Origin: Kalaharituber pfeilii
Taxonomy: Eukaryota > Ascomycota > Pezizomycetes > Pezizales > Pezizaceae
Assembly (NCBI GenBank): GCA_015179045.1
Contig: WHUZ01000113.1
Span: 98,351 to 162,350, forward strand
DNA: 64,000 bases
Direction: 5' to 3'
The notes under the pieces are model-generated. The model was not told where the DNA came from and ran no database searches. It saw nothing but the letters and a program-made list of their open reading frames with translations. Shown piece after piece: positions 11,740-21,967 of the stretch. The position numbers and the translations under genes are program-made. The first letter of the stretch is position 1; each line of letters begins with the position of its first letter.

Positions 11740-13676
11740 CCACTTGGGGAATTACCGGTTTTGCCTCTTTCCGTATCCCCTGCTCCAAAGGGTAGTTATT
11801 GTTCCTCTACAGCAACTATGGTCGTTGTGCGCTGGGGGTGTTCGGATTAGAAGGTGCAATTTTTTTTTTTGTGTGTGTGCGGTGAATATGGACGTGAATT
11901 TTGGAATAGGCATACTTTGAATCTTCCCCCACCCAACAAAAGGACATTTTAGGCTGTGAACTTAGGGTGAACATTGGCCATGTTCTTTGTGGCTTGCACT
12001 CATCAACCTTGCTTCACCTTCCACCCCGCAATCAACTACCACCTCTGTTTGTGCGCTGTTTACCTCGTTTTCAAGGTTCCTCATACAAATATCGTGTATA
12101 TATGGCATCTTTGTGCATGTAGACTGTATATAATGCCATACTCTCAGGAACAAGGCTACAGTATCACATCAACCCTAGCTGTTTGTAATATAGCCAGCAC
12201 TTATTAAATCTATCACCCTGACCAAATATCGCAACCACCTTCGCCTGTACATGAACCTCTGAATACCTGACGTTGTATTCGCACATGAGCCCCCCCCCCT
12301 CTGCTCCCATATTGGACAGGTTTTGTACGAACCCTGAAATTTGCGGGTAACTTAATTAGTACTCATGCTAAAATCCTTAGAGTTGCGTGAGGTTTTGCAA
12401 GTTAGCCTGAAAACTCAGGAATTAACTATCGGTACACTACAAGCGTTGTGTGCAGAATTGACAACTGGAGGTTGAGAGGTATGTGGAGTGCGCGCACGAT
12501 GTTGTACTAAGATAGAACTTTCTTAAGTGGTAGAGGAGTACTTTGGCTCATTTTTTGCGTTTATTGGGTGTAAATATCTTGAGAATTGAGTGTTGTAGGA
12601 ATTCTACAGTCTTAAGGATCAGTTTTCCGGATTTCGCAAGGGGAAATTTTCAGGACTTGGAAATAATAAACACAATTGTTGCTAAGGCAACGTATTTTTT
12701 TTTTCCCCCCGAAATCCGGGGGTTTGTAAAACCTCTCTATTCATGGATATTTTGGGCGAATAGTTACAGGTATTGCTGTTAACTCCTCGAATATTCTTTT
12801 TTATATGAAGAACTTGTGAGCAAAAAAACATCCAAGTGCTCAACTTTTTCCCTACTGCCATGACCCTGTTGGCTCTGATGTTTCAATTCAATTGCGGAGT
12901 TTTTAGTAACATTTGATTGATGCTCTACGAAAGTAATAGGTGTATCTATATGAGGCCTATCTAGAGTGGAGCGGAAGATCCAGGAAAGCTTAACCATTGC
13001 TCGTTCCCGGAAATGCCTCCGGACTAGCCTACGGTTGGGTGGACCGGAAGTAGAAAAGATGTGCGGAAGGTTAGCTTGAGACCTTTTCCTGTACATTCAG
13101 AACATCTTCGGTGCCTTTGAACTTGCATTTCTTCACACACCAGAGACCTTTATCCTCTACAGTATCCATAACAATTGTGCATAGCAATTCCTTTGACTTG
13201 CCCATACCCATAGTTCCCCCATTGAGCTTTAGCGTCTTCCCCTCCACACCCCTGGTCACGAGAACACAACCCCAACGTTCTACTCGGAGGTACAATTCAA
13301 ATCCCCCCATATCCCACCCAACCGAACTGTTCCGAACATGCCACCGCCCAGAAATAACAAGCACGCAACAAGACAACAAAGCTTGCAAGCACTGTTGAAC
13401 AATAAAAACTCAATATGATACCCCAAACAACAAACGAAACAAAAACCAAATGAGCTAATCCAATAATAACAACAAAACTCCTTCTCCGGGGAAAAAAGAA
13501 CAATAAGCTGTCGCGCATGAAGAATCCAACAGATAGTCATCACAATAAATAAAAGACGAAACCAATACATCCTCAGAGCTCCCATTTCGGGTCCCTGTAA
13601 CGAATGTTTCCTCCAATTTCTGGACCCTCTCCCCCACAGTTCTATTCCTCCCTTGTCACCGCACATGCTCCTACGC
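10710..13676. other. 3 kb without a recognised gene
   Basis: Holds a poly(T) tract at 11711-11732 that may be another LINE tail on the minus strand, although I could not find its duplication. It also holds a C9 run at 12290-12298 and a T10C7 tract at 12695-12711. Open frames here look like chance. Confidence 0.3.
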
Positions 13677-16654
13677 CTATACCAAAACCACCCTGGTCCC
13701 ACCCCTCTCCATCCACCCATGGGTCTCCTCCCGATCTTCCCTCTCCTCCGGGTCCTTCCACCTCCACACTGCGCCCGGCACAACCCTCCTTAGCCTCCCC
13801 AACAGCCCCTCCTTGTCCCCGCCCCTCTCCTTCTCTGTGTACCATGCCCGCCCCCTTGGCGGACACTGCAACAGCTCTACTTCCAGCTCCGGGTATCCAG
13901 TCTCTACCTGCGCCCTTCCGTTCCCTTGCTCATCCCCTCCTACAGGCGCCTGTGGTGGCATTCCGAATGACGCGGGGGAGAAGAACGAATACGGGGACAT
14001 TTGGTCCGCGTTCTCCCTTCGCTCTTGATCCTGTGCATATACTGCATATTGATGAGTATAGCTCTGTGCGTGGTACTGGTGGTGGTCTAGCGGCTGCCAA
14101 GGCGGAAACTCGAGCGGGATCGGCGGAGGCACCGGTTTGCGATGGATGCCGTACGAGGTGTTCAGGCTTGATATTGTTGAGATGGTCCCCGCGCGGGTTG
14201 GGATGGTGGTGTACCCCGTGTCGGCGCTGGCGGTCGGTTCGGGGAACCTGGGTGAGTCGGGCGGTGTTGGGATCAGCGAGAGCCGGTCGGGGATGCAGAA
14301 GCTGTCGCGGAGTTGTGCGACAGGGGGACGGGGACGCGGATGGTACGTTATAGGCTCGGAGCGGTGGATTTCGGGCTCGAGCTCCGGTTCCTCGGTGTCG
14401 ATGTCGGGCACATCGCCCCATACCTGCGCGAGCTGCTCGGGCGAGAGGTAGTCTTCGTAGATTTCGGACGGTGAGGAGATGTTGCATGAGAGTGCCGGGA
14501 ACTCGCTCTCCCAGTCGTATTCATCCGGGACGGCGCCAGATGGGGTTGATATCGCAATCCCGATATGTGCATCGTCGGAATAGTTACGGTCTACGGGAGA
14601 GATCGGGGTCGGCGGGAGATTCACCCCCACTTCGCGATTCAAGCACCCAGCGTCCCGCTCGGAATTCGTTGGAGTCGGCAGCCCCCATCCCGGCTTCAGC
14701 AGCCTCCGCGGGTTCCGCGGCGGCGGTGTCGGAGGGATCGAGGCGACCTCCGCACCCGCTTGCGCGTCCGCCTGTCCTTGCGCGTCCGCCTGTCCTTGCG
14801 CGTCCGCCTGTCCTTGCGCGTCCGCCTGTCCTTGCACGTCCGCCTGTCCTTGCGCGTCCGCCTGTCCTTCCTCCTCCTGCGGCGCACTGAGGCACCTGGT
14901 AGACAGATTGAAGCCCGTGTGCCGCACAAACCCCGCCTCCAAGTCGTAGTCACCGTCGGACGGCGACGGCGGAAGCGGCTTGTTTACGTTGAGGTTAATG
15001 CTGCTGCTTCGTGGTACTACCGACCTGTACGGCGCGGAGAGGCTCATGTTCAGGCTGACGCTCCTGCCATGCTTCTTATCACCATGATTGCCCTCTGTGC
15101 CCACCGATAATCTCGACTTATTCGTCCACCCCCGGACGGGCGTCACCGGCGCACTCGCTCCTCCGCTATGGCCAACTTGTGGTTTCCCGCCACTATCCTT
15201 CCTCTCCTCCTCCACCCAAACCGGCCTTATCTCGTCCTCTTCCTCCCCATCCACCGGCCCAATTTCCTCAAAGTGCCACCCAAAATACACCTCATCTGCC
15301 CAGCTCCCCAAGCTCCCTTTCTTCCTCTCTAACCTCGCCAACTCCATCTTCACTCTTGACAGCTGCCTCCTTACATCCGCTGTGCCGCCCAGTGTGAACT
15401 CCGACTCATTCACTGTCATCCCTATTACACCCTCTTCTTCCCCGAGCCCAGGATCGTGCGCGTTCATGTTATCTACTTCAGCGGCTTCCACCAGTTGCAA
15501 CTCCACTACCGCTGCCTCCTCCCTCACTCCATCTAGCCTGGTTCCCACAGCCTTGAGGCCCGCTAATATGGAAACTAGCCTCGCCTTCGCCTCCCTCCTT
15601 GACAATTTCTTCAGCCTTCGCCCGCCTTGCTCCATGCCTGCAATACCGGTACCCACTGCCCCGTCCACTCCATGTCTACAAATTTGCTGCGGTGGTGGCG
15701 GGAGAACGATGCTCGGTATCCGGAGTAATAGGGAGGTATGTATTTGCCGCAGTTGGTCAAAAAGGTGGAAAAACGTGGTATCTAAATGCGCAAGATCAAT
15801 TTCGAGCGAGAGCAAGGTTGTGAGGAGGTGTGATTGGATCTGCGTCAGGAGGTTGGCGGAGGGGGGTGGTGCGGTGATGTTGGTGCTTGTGCTGCTTCCT
15901 GAATCACCGGAGGAGGTGTCAGCCGTGTATTCGCTCGGAGCGCTGTAGTCTGTTGTTCTGTCCGAGTACGAGCGGGGGCGCCTCAGGGGGCGAGTGCCTT
16001 CATGAGGATTTGACATAGCGAGCAGACCCGTAAGCGCTGTGGAAAGGGATTTTTGCTTGCGCTTTGGCGAGTTTCTCGTTCCGTCCTTCTGCTTGCTAGG
16101 TGTGATAGTAGTGGTGCTGGCGTTGATATCTTTGAAATGATTACTATCGATACCGTCAATGTCTTGGATGGTCTCCAAATTCAGTGATTTCCTCAGTGAA
16201 AAGATGAAGGACTTGGTCCTCGACAGTCGATGAGTTGGTGGAACCTGCGGAGATTGTCAGAAAACAGGACCCGCAGTATAAACACCCATATATATACCCG
16301 AAGATATGAATACGGATGGACCTTACAAACCTGTAAACTTGACTTCCCCTTATCCCCTGGGGGTAGTAAATTCAAGTCCAAATCTGCAGGCGATATCGTA
16401 ATGGTTGGCGATTCTGCTATTATAGTTCGAGGACGCCGATCAAATTGACCCTCAAGTCCACCCCAAGTTGCTGCCAAAGTCCTGGTATCCTCACTTGCAA
16501 AATCAAACGTCCCCACTGGAATCTCCAGTGGTAATAACTGCGATGCGGGACGTCGACGTTGCAATCGCTTGGGGCGGCCTCCGGTGTATATAACATTACC
16601 ATCAGTGGTAGCCCCCTTCATTATAAGCGAGTTCCGGGTCCACAATCCTGACAT
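13677..16654 (-). CDS. large low-complexity protein of unknown function, two exons
   Basis: Exon 1 runs 16654-16331 (108 residues, ATG 16654-16652) and exon 2 runs 16244-13677. They are separated by an 86-nt intron (CAG|GTTTGT .. CTGAC .. CCGCAG), both phase 0, giving 963 residues. Exon 1 is basic and ends SSLQ; exon 2 opens VPPTHRLSRTKSFIFSLRKS. A segment near residues 220-370 (two leucine-rich helices, then RRLKKLSRREAKARLVSILA and a VRRQLSRVKMELARLERKK stretch) is likely helical or coiled-coil. A QxDxQG hexapeptide array follows near 566-602, then long proline- and acid-rich disorder. No signal peptide, membrane segment or named domain is seen. It may be a scaffold or signalling adaptor, but that is a guess. 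The opposite strand stays open over long runs because of GC bias. Confidence 0.75.
14764..14873. repeat. 18-bp coding minisatellite (about six units)
   Basis: The unit GTCCGCCTGTCCTTGCGC repeats about six times with one substitution (GCAC in the fifth). It encodes the hexapeptide GQADAQ (once GQADVQ) in the large protein on the minus strand. The near-identity of units suggests recent expansion. Confidence 0.85.
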
Positions 16655-17263
16655 AATTCGCTTGATGTTTGTTTCCCGGGGATGAAAAATGCAACTGCTT
16701 CCAGATTTATTTTTTGCTGGTGATTTATGCGTTCATGCGCGAATGTTAATCGATATACTCGTGACGTAACGCAAGCCGAATGCTAGATGCCCAGCGTCGG
16801 AGGTTACGACGGCAACAGCGGTTGGTGGAGCGGCTAACGTACCCAGCAAATAAAAACAATCGTCAACGGGGATCACCGGGGTGGCAGCATTAGTTTGTAG
16901 CGGCAGCCTCGATACTTGTTTACTTCTGCAACGTGCAAGAAAACTCCGTCTAATCCCCGGATTTCGGCGTTGCCAGCAAGTAGTACTAATATCCAAGTAG
17001 CTCTATCCACACAAAGTGCTCGGAACCTCCGAAGCAAAATATGGAGACCCCGATGGGATAGTGTTCCGCAACGCCAAAGATTTTCGAAAAGGTTTAGTTT
17101 GCCTTGACAGTACCCCGTTTTGCTGTACGCTTTTGTTGCCTTGCAACTAGATAGCGATGTATCGGTCCCAGGTTTTCCGCTCGTATCTTAAAACCGCCGT
17201 TTGCGGGGTGGAAACGTTCCGGATACCGATGGGGAATGTTGTGTGACAGTGCGGACTCGAGGT

Positions 17264-17299
17264 CAACGCAACGCAACGCAACGCAACGCACCGCAACGC
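17264..17299. repeat. CAACG pentanucleotide microsatellite
   Basis: Five units of CAACG followed by imperfect ones (CACCG, CAACG). Confidence 0.8.
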
Positions 17300-17978
17300 T
17301 CGGTGAAGTTGAAGGGTTGATAAATGCAACAGTTTCGTGGCGTCTGAAACCTTTAAGTTTTGTAAGGGATAAAAGGGAAGAAGACCTCGCGGGTCGCGCG
17401 GGTGGGGTTGAAGGTGATTTAATCTGGAGAATAATAATCTGACGGCGTTCTGCAGGTCTTGCAATGCCGTGCCGTCACAAGCTTGAATTCCTGCTCAAGA
17501 GCCCTGTGCTACTATGTTAGTCCATCCAGTCCTAGCTGAGAAATCGTGCCATGCTGCGGCTGTGCAGATTGGATGGTATATTCAGCTTGATGCCTCAGAC
17601 ATCTAGCCCACAAAAAAAAACCAATCGGCTGATCCCGCCGTATACACAAAGGAGCATGAGCACTACGCGTAAACGTAGAATGTGTTCAAAGCCCACGCGC
17701 AAGGCGCAGAAAATCATTTCATGCACCCAATAATCTTAGAGGAAAGAGGCAGAGCTCTTGAGTGTGCATACCGGTCCTGTTGGCACGGTAGAGGCACATA
17801 CAGGTATTAAAGAAGATAACAAGGGTAGTTCATGGCACCGCAAGAGAGAGTGAATCATACAAAAGACTAAATGGCAACCAGCAGTGCACGGCAGGCTGAC
17901 TGAGAACGATCAATTGAAGTTCCGGGGTAAGGCGGAAGGCTTCGGAAAGGTGGAGATGGGCGCGGGATTTGAGATTAG

Positions 17979-18164
17979 AGGCGGGGCTTACCGAATTATT
18001 GGAAGACTTCTCCGGAAGAAATATCTATTCGTTCCAAAAATGTGTGGCGGAGCACGCGAGAATTTTGGGAGGCTGCCAATAGGTTCGCAAAAGGGTTCAG
18101 TTGGGAATGGGACCTGCGATATGGGAATCATCCGGAGTGGATGGAGCAAGTGATAAATAGCTGA
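17979..18164 (+). other. exon-like open segment, unassigned
   Basis: A 61-codon frame without its own ATG, preceded by a possible acceptor (ATTAG). It encodes a tryptophan-rich, protein-like sequence including TREFWEAANRFAKGFSWEWD and HPEWMEQVINS before TGA. Composition looks far more like a real protein than the neighbouring chance frames. It may be the last exon of an uncharacterised gene or a fossil, because I found no convincing upstream exon. Confidence 0.3.
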
Positions 18165-20397
18165 CTGTGGACTTCAAGCTCGAGAGTATTTACATTTCCT
18201 GACTCATTCAAGAATATTTTGATCGTCGCTCCGATCAGTAACCTGAAAACTAGAGGAAGGGTTACAGATTTGATTCCACAGAGAGTACTAGATAATTGTA
18301 TATCGCAAGAGCTCCTTGATTGTAAATTTATCAAAGCTCAGGATAGATTTGATTCGGAATGGATATGATGTGAGATACAATCGTAGCAGCTAGTGCACCC
18401 ATTCAAGAAGGAGGGGGGTATATTTTCAATTGTTTTCTACTATCTGACCACCATTATCAGATTGGACGGAGCATTTTGCGTTTGAGACGGCCCAGAAGGT
18501 CATGGTCAATAATGCAGAGCTTGGCGATCAGATGTTTGGAGTTGCAGGTTTAGTTAGGCGGGGATGGTGGAGTTGTGGATGTGCCTGATCTATGTACTCT
18601 ACGCCGTTGTGTTGTGGCCTTTCAAGCAGTGAGCAATCTATGTACAATAAATGATCAACACTTTCAACTGGTTTATATTAATAACAACAGTTGTACAAAC
18701 TAATTGCCAGCGACTGCATATGGCCAACGGAGACAAAGCACGATGGAACACAAAGTGGAGGTGATTGAGATGGATCAAAGCTTTCATAGATAGTGAAAGC
18801 GTTATTATTAGTAACAGACATTGTGGTGGGGGGCCAGTCCGTCAGGTGGCTCACTTTGTCACAAAGAGCCCTCGTCGGAGACATGTGGGGGCGAATTAAC
18901 GTGGTGATGAATTAGCTTTAAAGGATTAAGAGGAGAAATCTATGGGGGAAATTTACGCTTGGGCGGGAATTAATACACGAGCGATAGATTTCACCGATCG
19001 GGTGCGTTGCTTTGTTTTTAGCTGTAGAGTACGTCAGTAGGAATAAGCAATATGCAGTGAAATGTTATCGCCAATGAAGTATCATAGTTGTTGTGCCACC
19101 GAATCATTTCGGTATTTTCCGCTACCGGCACCTTGTTATTTTTGTAAAATATATGTAGATAGACTCATACCGATACCTGCGCCCCTAATACCTATTGCTT
19201 TTATGTTCTGTTGGAGAACGAAATCAAATACTAGTGTTACTGAGGGTCTGGTAACTCAGAACTTCCCATCTTTGCAGCGCACTACTGGATGAGGTGAGAG
19301 GGGGGTTGACTGTAGAGATGGTCAGGAGTTCGACTTGTAACGGCAGTCTTTCTTGGTCGATATGACCACAAGAGAATGAAGGAGAACTTGCAACACTCAT
19401 GAATCATTCCTTTTTTTTGCGCACAATTAGTCCCTCATTGTGATGTGTTTTTCAGCTTACATCTATATAATTGTAATTGTGTAAGCATAATCAACAATAG
19501 CATTGTGCAGTGTAGCATAAGCGCCCGCATATGAAACCTGAGATGATGAAACGTTAAAGCACGAGTGGTAGAAGCGCCACAGGATACTTTGCACAGTTAC
19601 TTGTGGCGGTGGTGGCGCCAGTTTGATGTTCTGTAAATCAGTTGTGAAAGCATGTAGTTTAGGTTCCAGGCTTGGCGTTACGCCACTGAATGCTGATTCA
19701 GCGCCAAGAGCTCTTGACATTACCCTGAACACCCTTAGTTGCCCTCAAGCTTATGGGGACATCACCAGTTTCGTAGCCAGAGATACAGATTCTAGTATTT
19801 AATACTTTAGCCTGATCTTGAAAGTACAATAATTTCAACTACGCTCCATCCCCAATTTCTACATTGGCAGGTTGGTTGAAAGCCATTCTTGCGATTCTTA
19901 TTCCACAACGTGTTGATTTTTGTTGACACCACAATTGAAATATGCCTTACCTTGCCCGGTGTGACTAACATATGCATCTGTACAGTGATCTCTCTGCAGC
20001 ACGAGAGACTTCGTACGGATTTTGGGAGGGAATGTATCGGCGGTCGAGCTTTGCTAATGACCGCAGTTATGAGACTTGAATTACAGTACAGCATAGTGTT
20101 GCAATACAGTAATGTTATTATTGGGACTTGTCGACGCGCCGTAAACCATTTTGAGGTTGAGCTGATCGACCTAAAGCTAGGCAAGGAGGATCTCCCAGCG
20201 AAAGCGGGAGAAGACAATTGGGGAGGCTAATGGTGACTCATTGGACATCTTCAAAAGATGGCAGCAGCAGGGACGAAGGGGAAGCAGGCGGCGAGTAGTG
20301 CTGGAAGCAGTGGTGGCAGGTGAAGCGCAAGATGCCGATGGGTGGGCACCAAGGCAATCGTCGGGATGGCGAGGTAGCTGGCATGAAGGGCACCCTC

Positions 20398-20453
20398 TTT
20401 TTTCTTTTGGTTCACATAACCCTGCATACAAGCCACAGCCCTATGGAAGGGAG
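20398..20453 (-). mobile_element. LINE family B short 3' copy
   Basis: Starts with an impure T tract and continues GGTTCACATAACCCTGCATA, the reverse of a B-type end. The flanks AAGGGCACCCTC (20386-20397) and AAGGGCGCCCTC (20454-20465) form a 12-bp duplication with one difference. Confidence 0.75.
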
Positions 20454-20759
20454 AAGGGCGCCCTCGGGGCTGTCTGTTGGAAACCATGACTAGCTAAGGC
20501 ATATTGGCCGCGCCCTGGCAGTCCTCTATTTTCTATATATGTATGGTTTTAGAAGCCTCGTCATGCATGAAAAAATCATCAAGGAAATCAGTCGTGTCGT
20601 ATCCTGCGTTATCCCTCTATTTTTCTACACTGTCAGTGCAGGGTACAAGGGTGAGACGCGACGGACAGGCGGTTCGTGCCAAAAGTTAGTCCGCATGAGC
20701 AAGGAGGAGAGAAAGCAAGCTGGGTTCTGCAAGGGGGAATTTCGTGAAGTGTCGCAGGG

Positions 20760-21238
20760 GGATCTCGCACTAGCTGCAGACTAGCAAAGGTGGAGATATG
20801 TGGAGAAGATGGATTTGTGGGGAGGATCCACGCTGCAGACGCGGAGAGGTGTGGAGAGCGCAGCACGTGATGTTCGAGTGTAGGTTTCTGGAGAGACTCA
20901 AAAGGAAAAAGGACGAGGATGGGGGTCCTAGTCACGGGAGGACCTAGAAGAGAAAAGATGGAAGCAGGAGAGAGTAGAGAGCAACCCAGTGGAAGAATGG
21001 TTTGGCAGCCTCGATTTGGGATAACCGCAGGGCTTTTTTTTTTTTTTTTTATCTCACGTAACCCCGCTTGCAGCTATTCGCCATGGTAGGGCAGCCGCAG
21101 GGCTGGACAGCACGTCTAGTGCCAAAATTGTGCACGCGGCAGGTAGATACTTAACCTGGCCTGGGTATATAGGCCCCTGAGGTAGGCTGATATTGTAGCC
21201 TGTTTGCGGGTCTTGTAACCCCCCAAAAAAAATAATTT
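20760..21238 (+). mobile_element. decayed LINE fragment, third family (C)
   Basis: A short frame ending at the TAG near 20945 reads DPRCRRGEVWRAQHVMFECR, which matches the knuckle after the RNase H part of non-LTR ORF2 (Cys, then His, then Cys). The downstream part ends in a short A tract (21225-21236). It differs from A and B in its 3' end. A B copy is inserted at 21035-21094, and a second B copy lies just beyond. The 5' limit is uncertain. Confidence 0.5.
21035..21094 (-). mobile_element. LINE family B short 3' copy
   Basis: Poly(T), then ATCTCACGTAACCCCGCTTG and the rest of the reversed B tail. A perfect 10-bp duplication CCGCAGGGCT lies at 21025-21034 and 21095-21104. It is nested in the decayed LINE fragment. 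Confidence 0.85.
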
Positions 21239-21251
21239 GTTTGGGATTGGT

Positions 21252-21310
21252 TTTTTTTTTTTTTTTTATATCACATGACCCCGCTTGTAGCTGTTCGCCA
21301 TGGCAGGGCA
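21252..21310 (-). mobile_element. LINE family B short 3' copy
   Basis: Poly(T), then the reversed B tail with GCCATGGCAGGGCA at its far end. It is flanked by the perfect 13-bp duplication GTTTGGGATTGGT (21239-21251 and 21311-21323). Confidence 0.9.
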
Positions 21311-21323
21311 GTTTGGGATTGGT

Positions 21324-21967
21324 GCTGAGCGTGGAAGTTTACAAATATTCCGACGTTGGCACTGCACATTGTCTCCATGGTATAAGTACTAGTATTCTCT
21401 GTATTTCACCACACTTCGGACAAGCAGTAGTTATGATGTTCGTTTTTGTATATCAAGTACTGTATGCTAATTATTACGGAAACGTTCCCATGCAAATCAA
21501 CGTATAAAATACCCGCTATAAAGAATCTAAAAGCACACCCGTCTGAACCCGAATTCACCTCCAACGTACACGTAAACATGCCCTCGCGGGGGTAAAGCAC
21601 TCCACCCCAAATCTCAAAGAAAATTCCCTAGCCTGGAGACTACCATATCACGCATCATCCCAATATAATCACCACAATATGAAGGTATTCACGCATTAGA
21701 AGAGGAAAGAGGGAAAAAAGCACATGCCCAAAAGTTGTTGGAAATCGTGACACTAATTAACGTCTCTTCAAGTTTCACTTAGTCGAAGTCAAAGAAAGAG
21801 GAGAGTGACATGAAGGGAAAACAAAACAAAAGAAGTTAATAAAATAAAATAAAATACAATAAAATTTATTGCAACTCTGACAGAGGGGTCAGACAATGAA
21901 AGTAATTGAGAGAGGGGGCACTGATGTAATCGCCGAAAAGCGTGCTTTCCTTCCCAAAAGTGAGAAA
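21324..21967. other. intergenic, nothing recognised
   Basis: 3' flank of the following minus-strand gene, with an AAAAT-type tract at 21838-21866. Confidence 0.3.

Larger units (their letters stand above)
16655..20385. other. 3.7 kb with no firm gene
   Basis: Includes a CAACG pentamer array (17264-17299) and one exon-like frame (17979-18164). Other frames, such as minus 19807-20217 and plus 17884-18153, do not look coding. Confidence 0.3.

Noticed and set aside
14764..14873. Regular repeats considered as a CRISPR array
   Set aside because: Units are adjacent without spacers and lie inside a coding frame in a eukaryotic context.
14471..15948. Long plus-strand frames (up to 286 codons) opposite the large low-complexity gene
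   Set aside because: They are antisense shadows in GC-rich repetitive coding sequence. The minus-strand model has a clean intron and matched phases.
16320..16328. Alternative donor GTAAGG in the large gene
   Set aside because: It is a better consensus than GTTTGT but leaves the exons out of phase, while CAG|GTTTGT joins both at phase 0.
18678..18884. Small minus-strand ORF with a real ATG (68 codons)
   Set aside because: No family, signal peptide or conserved-looking stretch; length is within chance expectation.
19807..20230. Overlapping 113- and 136-codon frames on opposite strands
   Set aside because: Neither looks protein-like; no start or intron evidence favours one of them.
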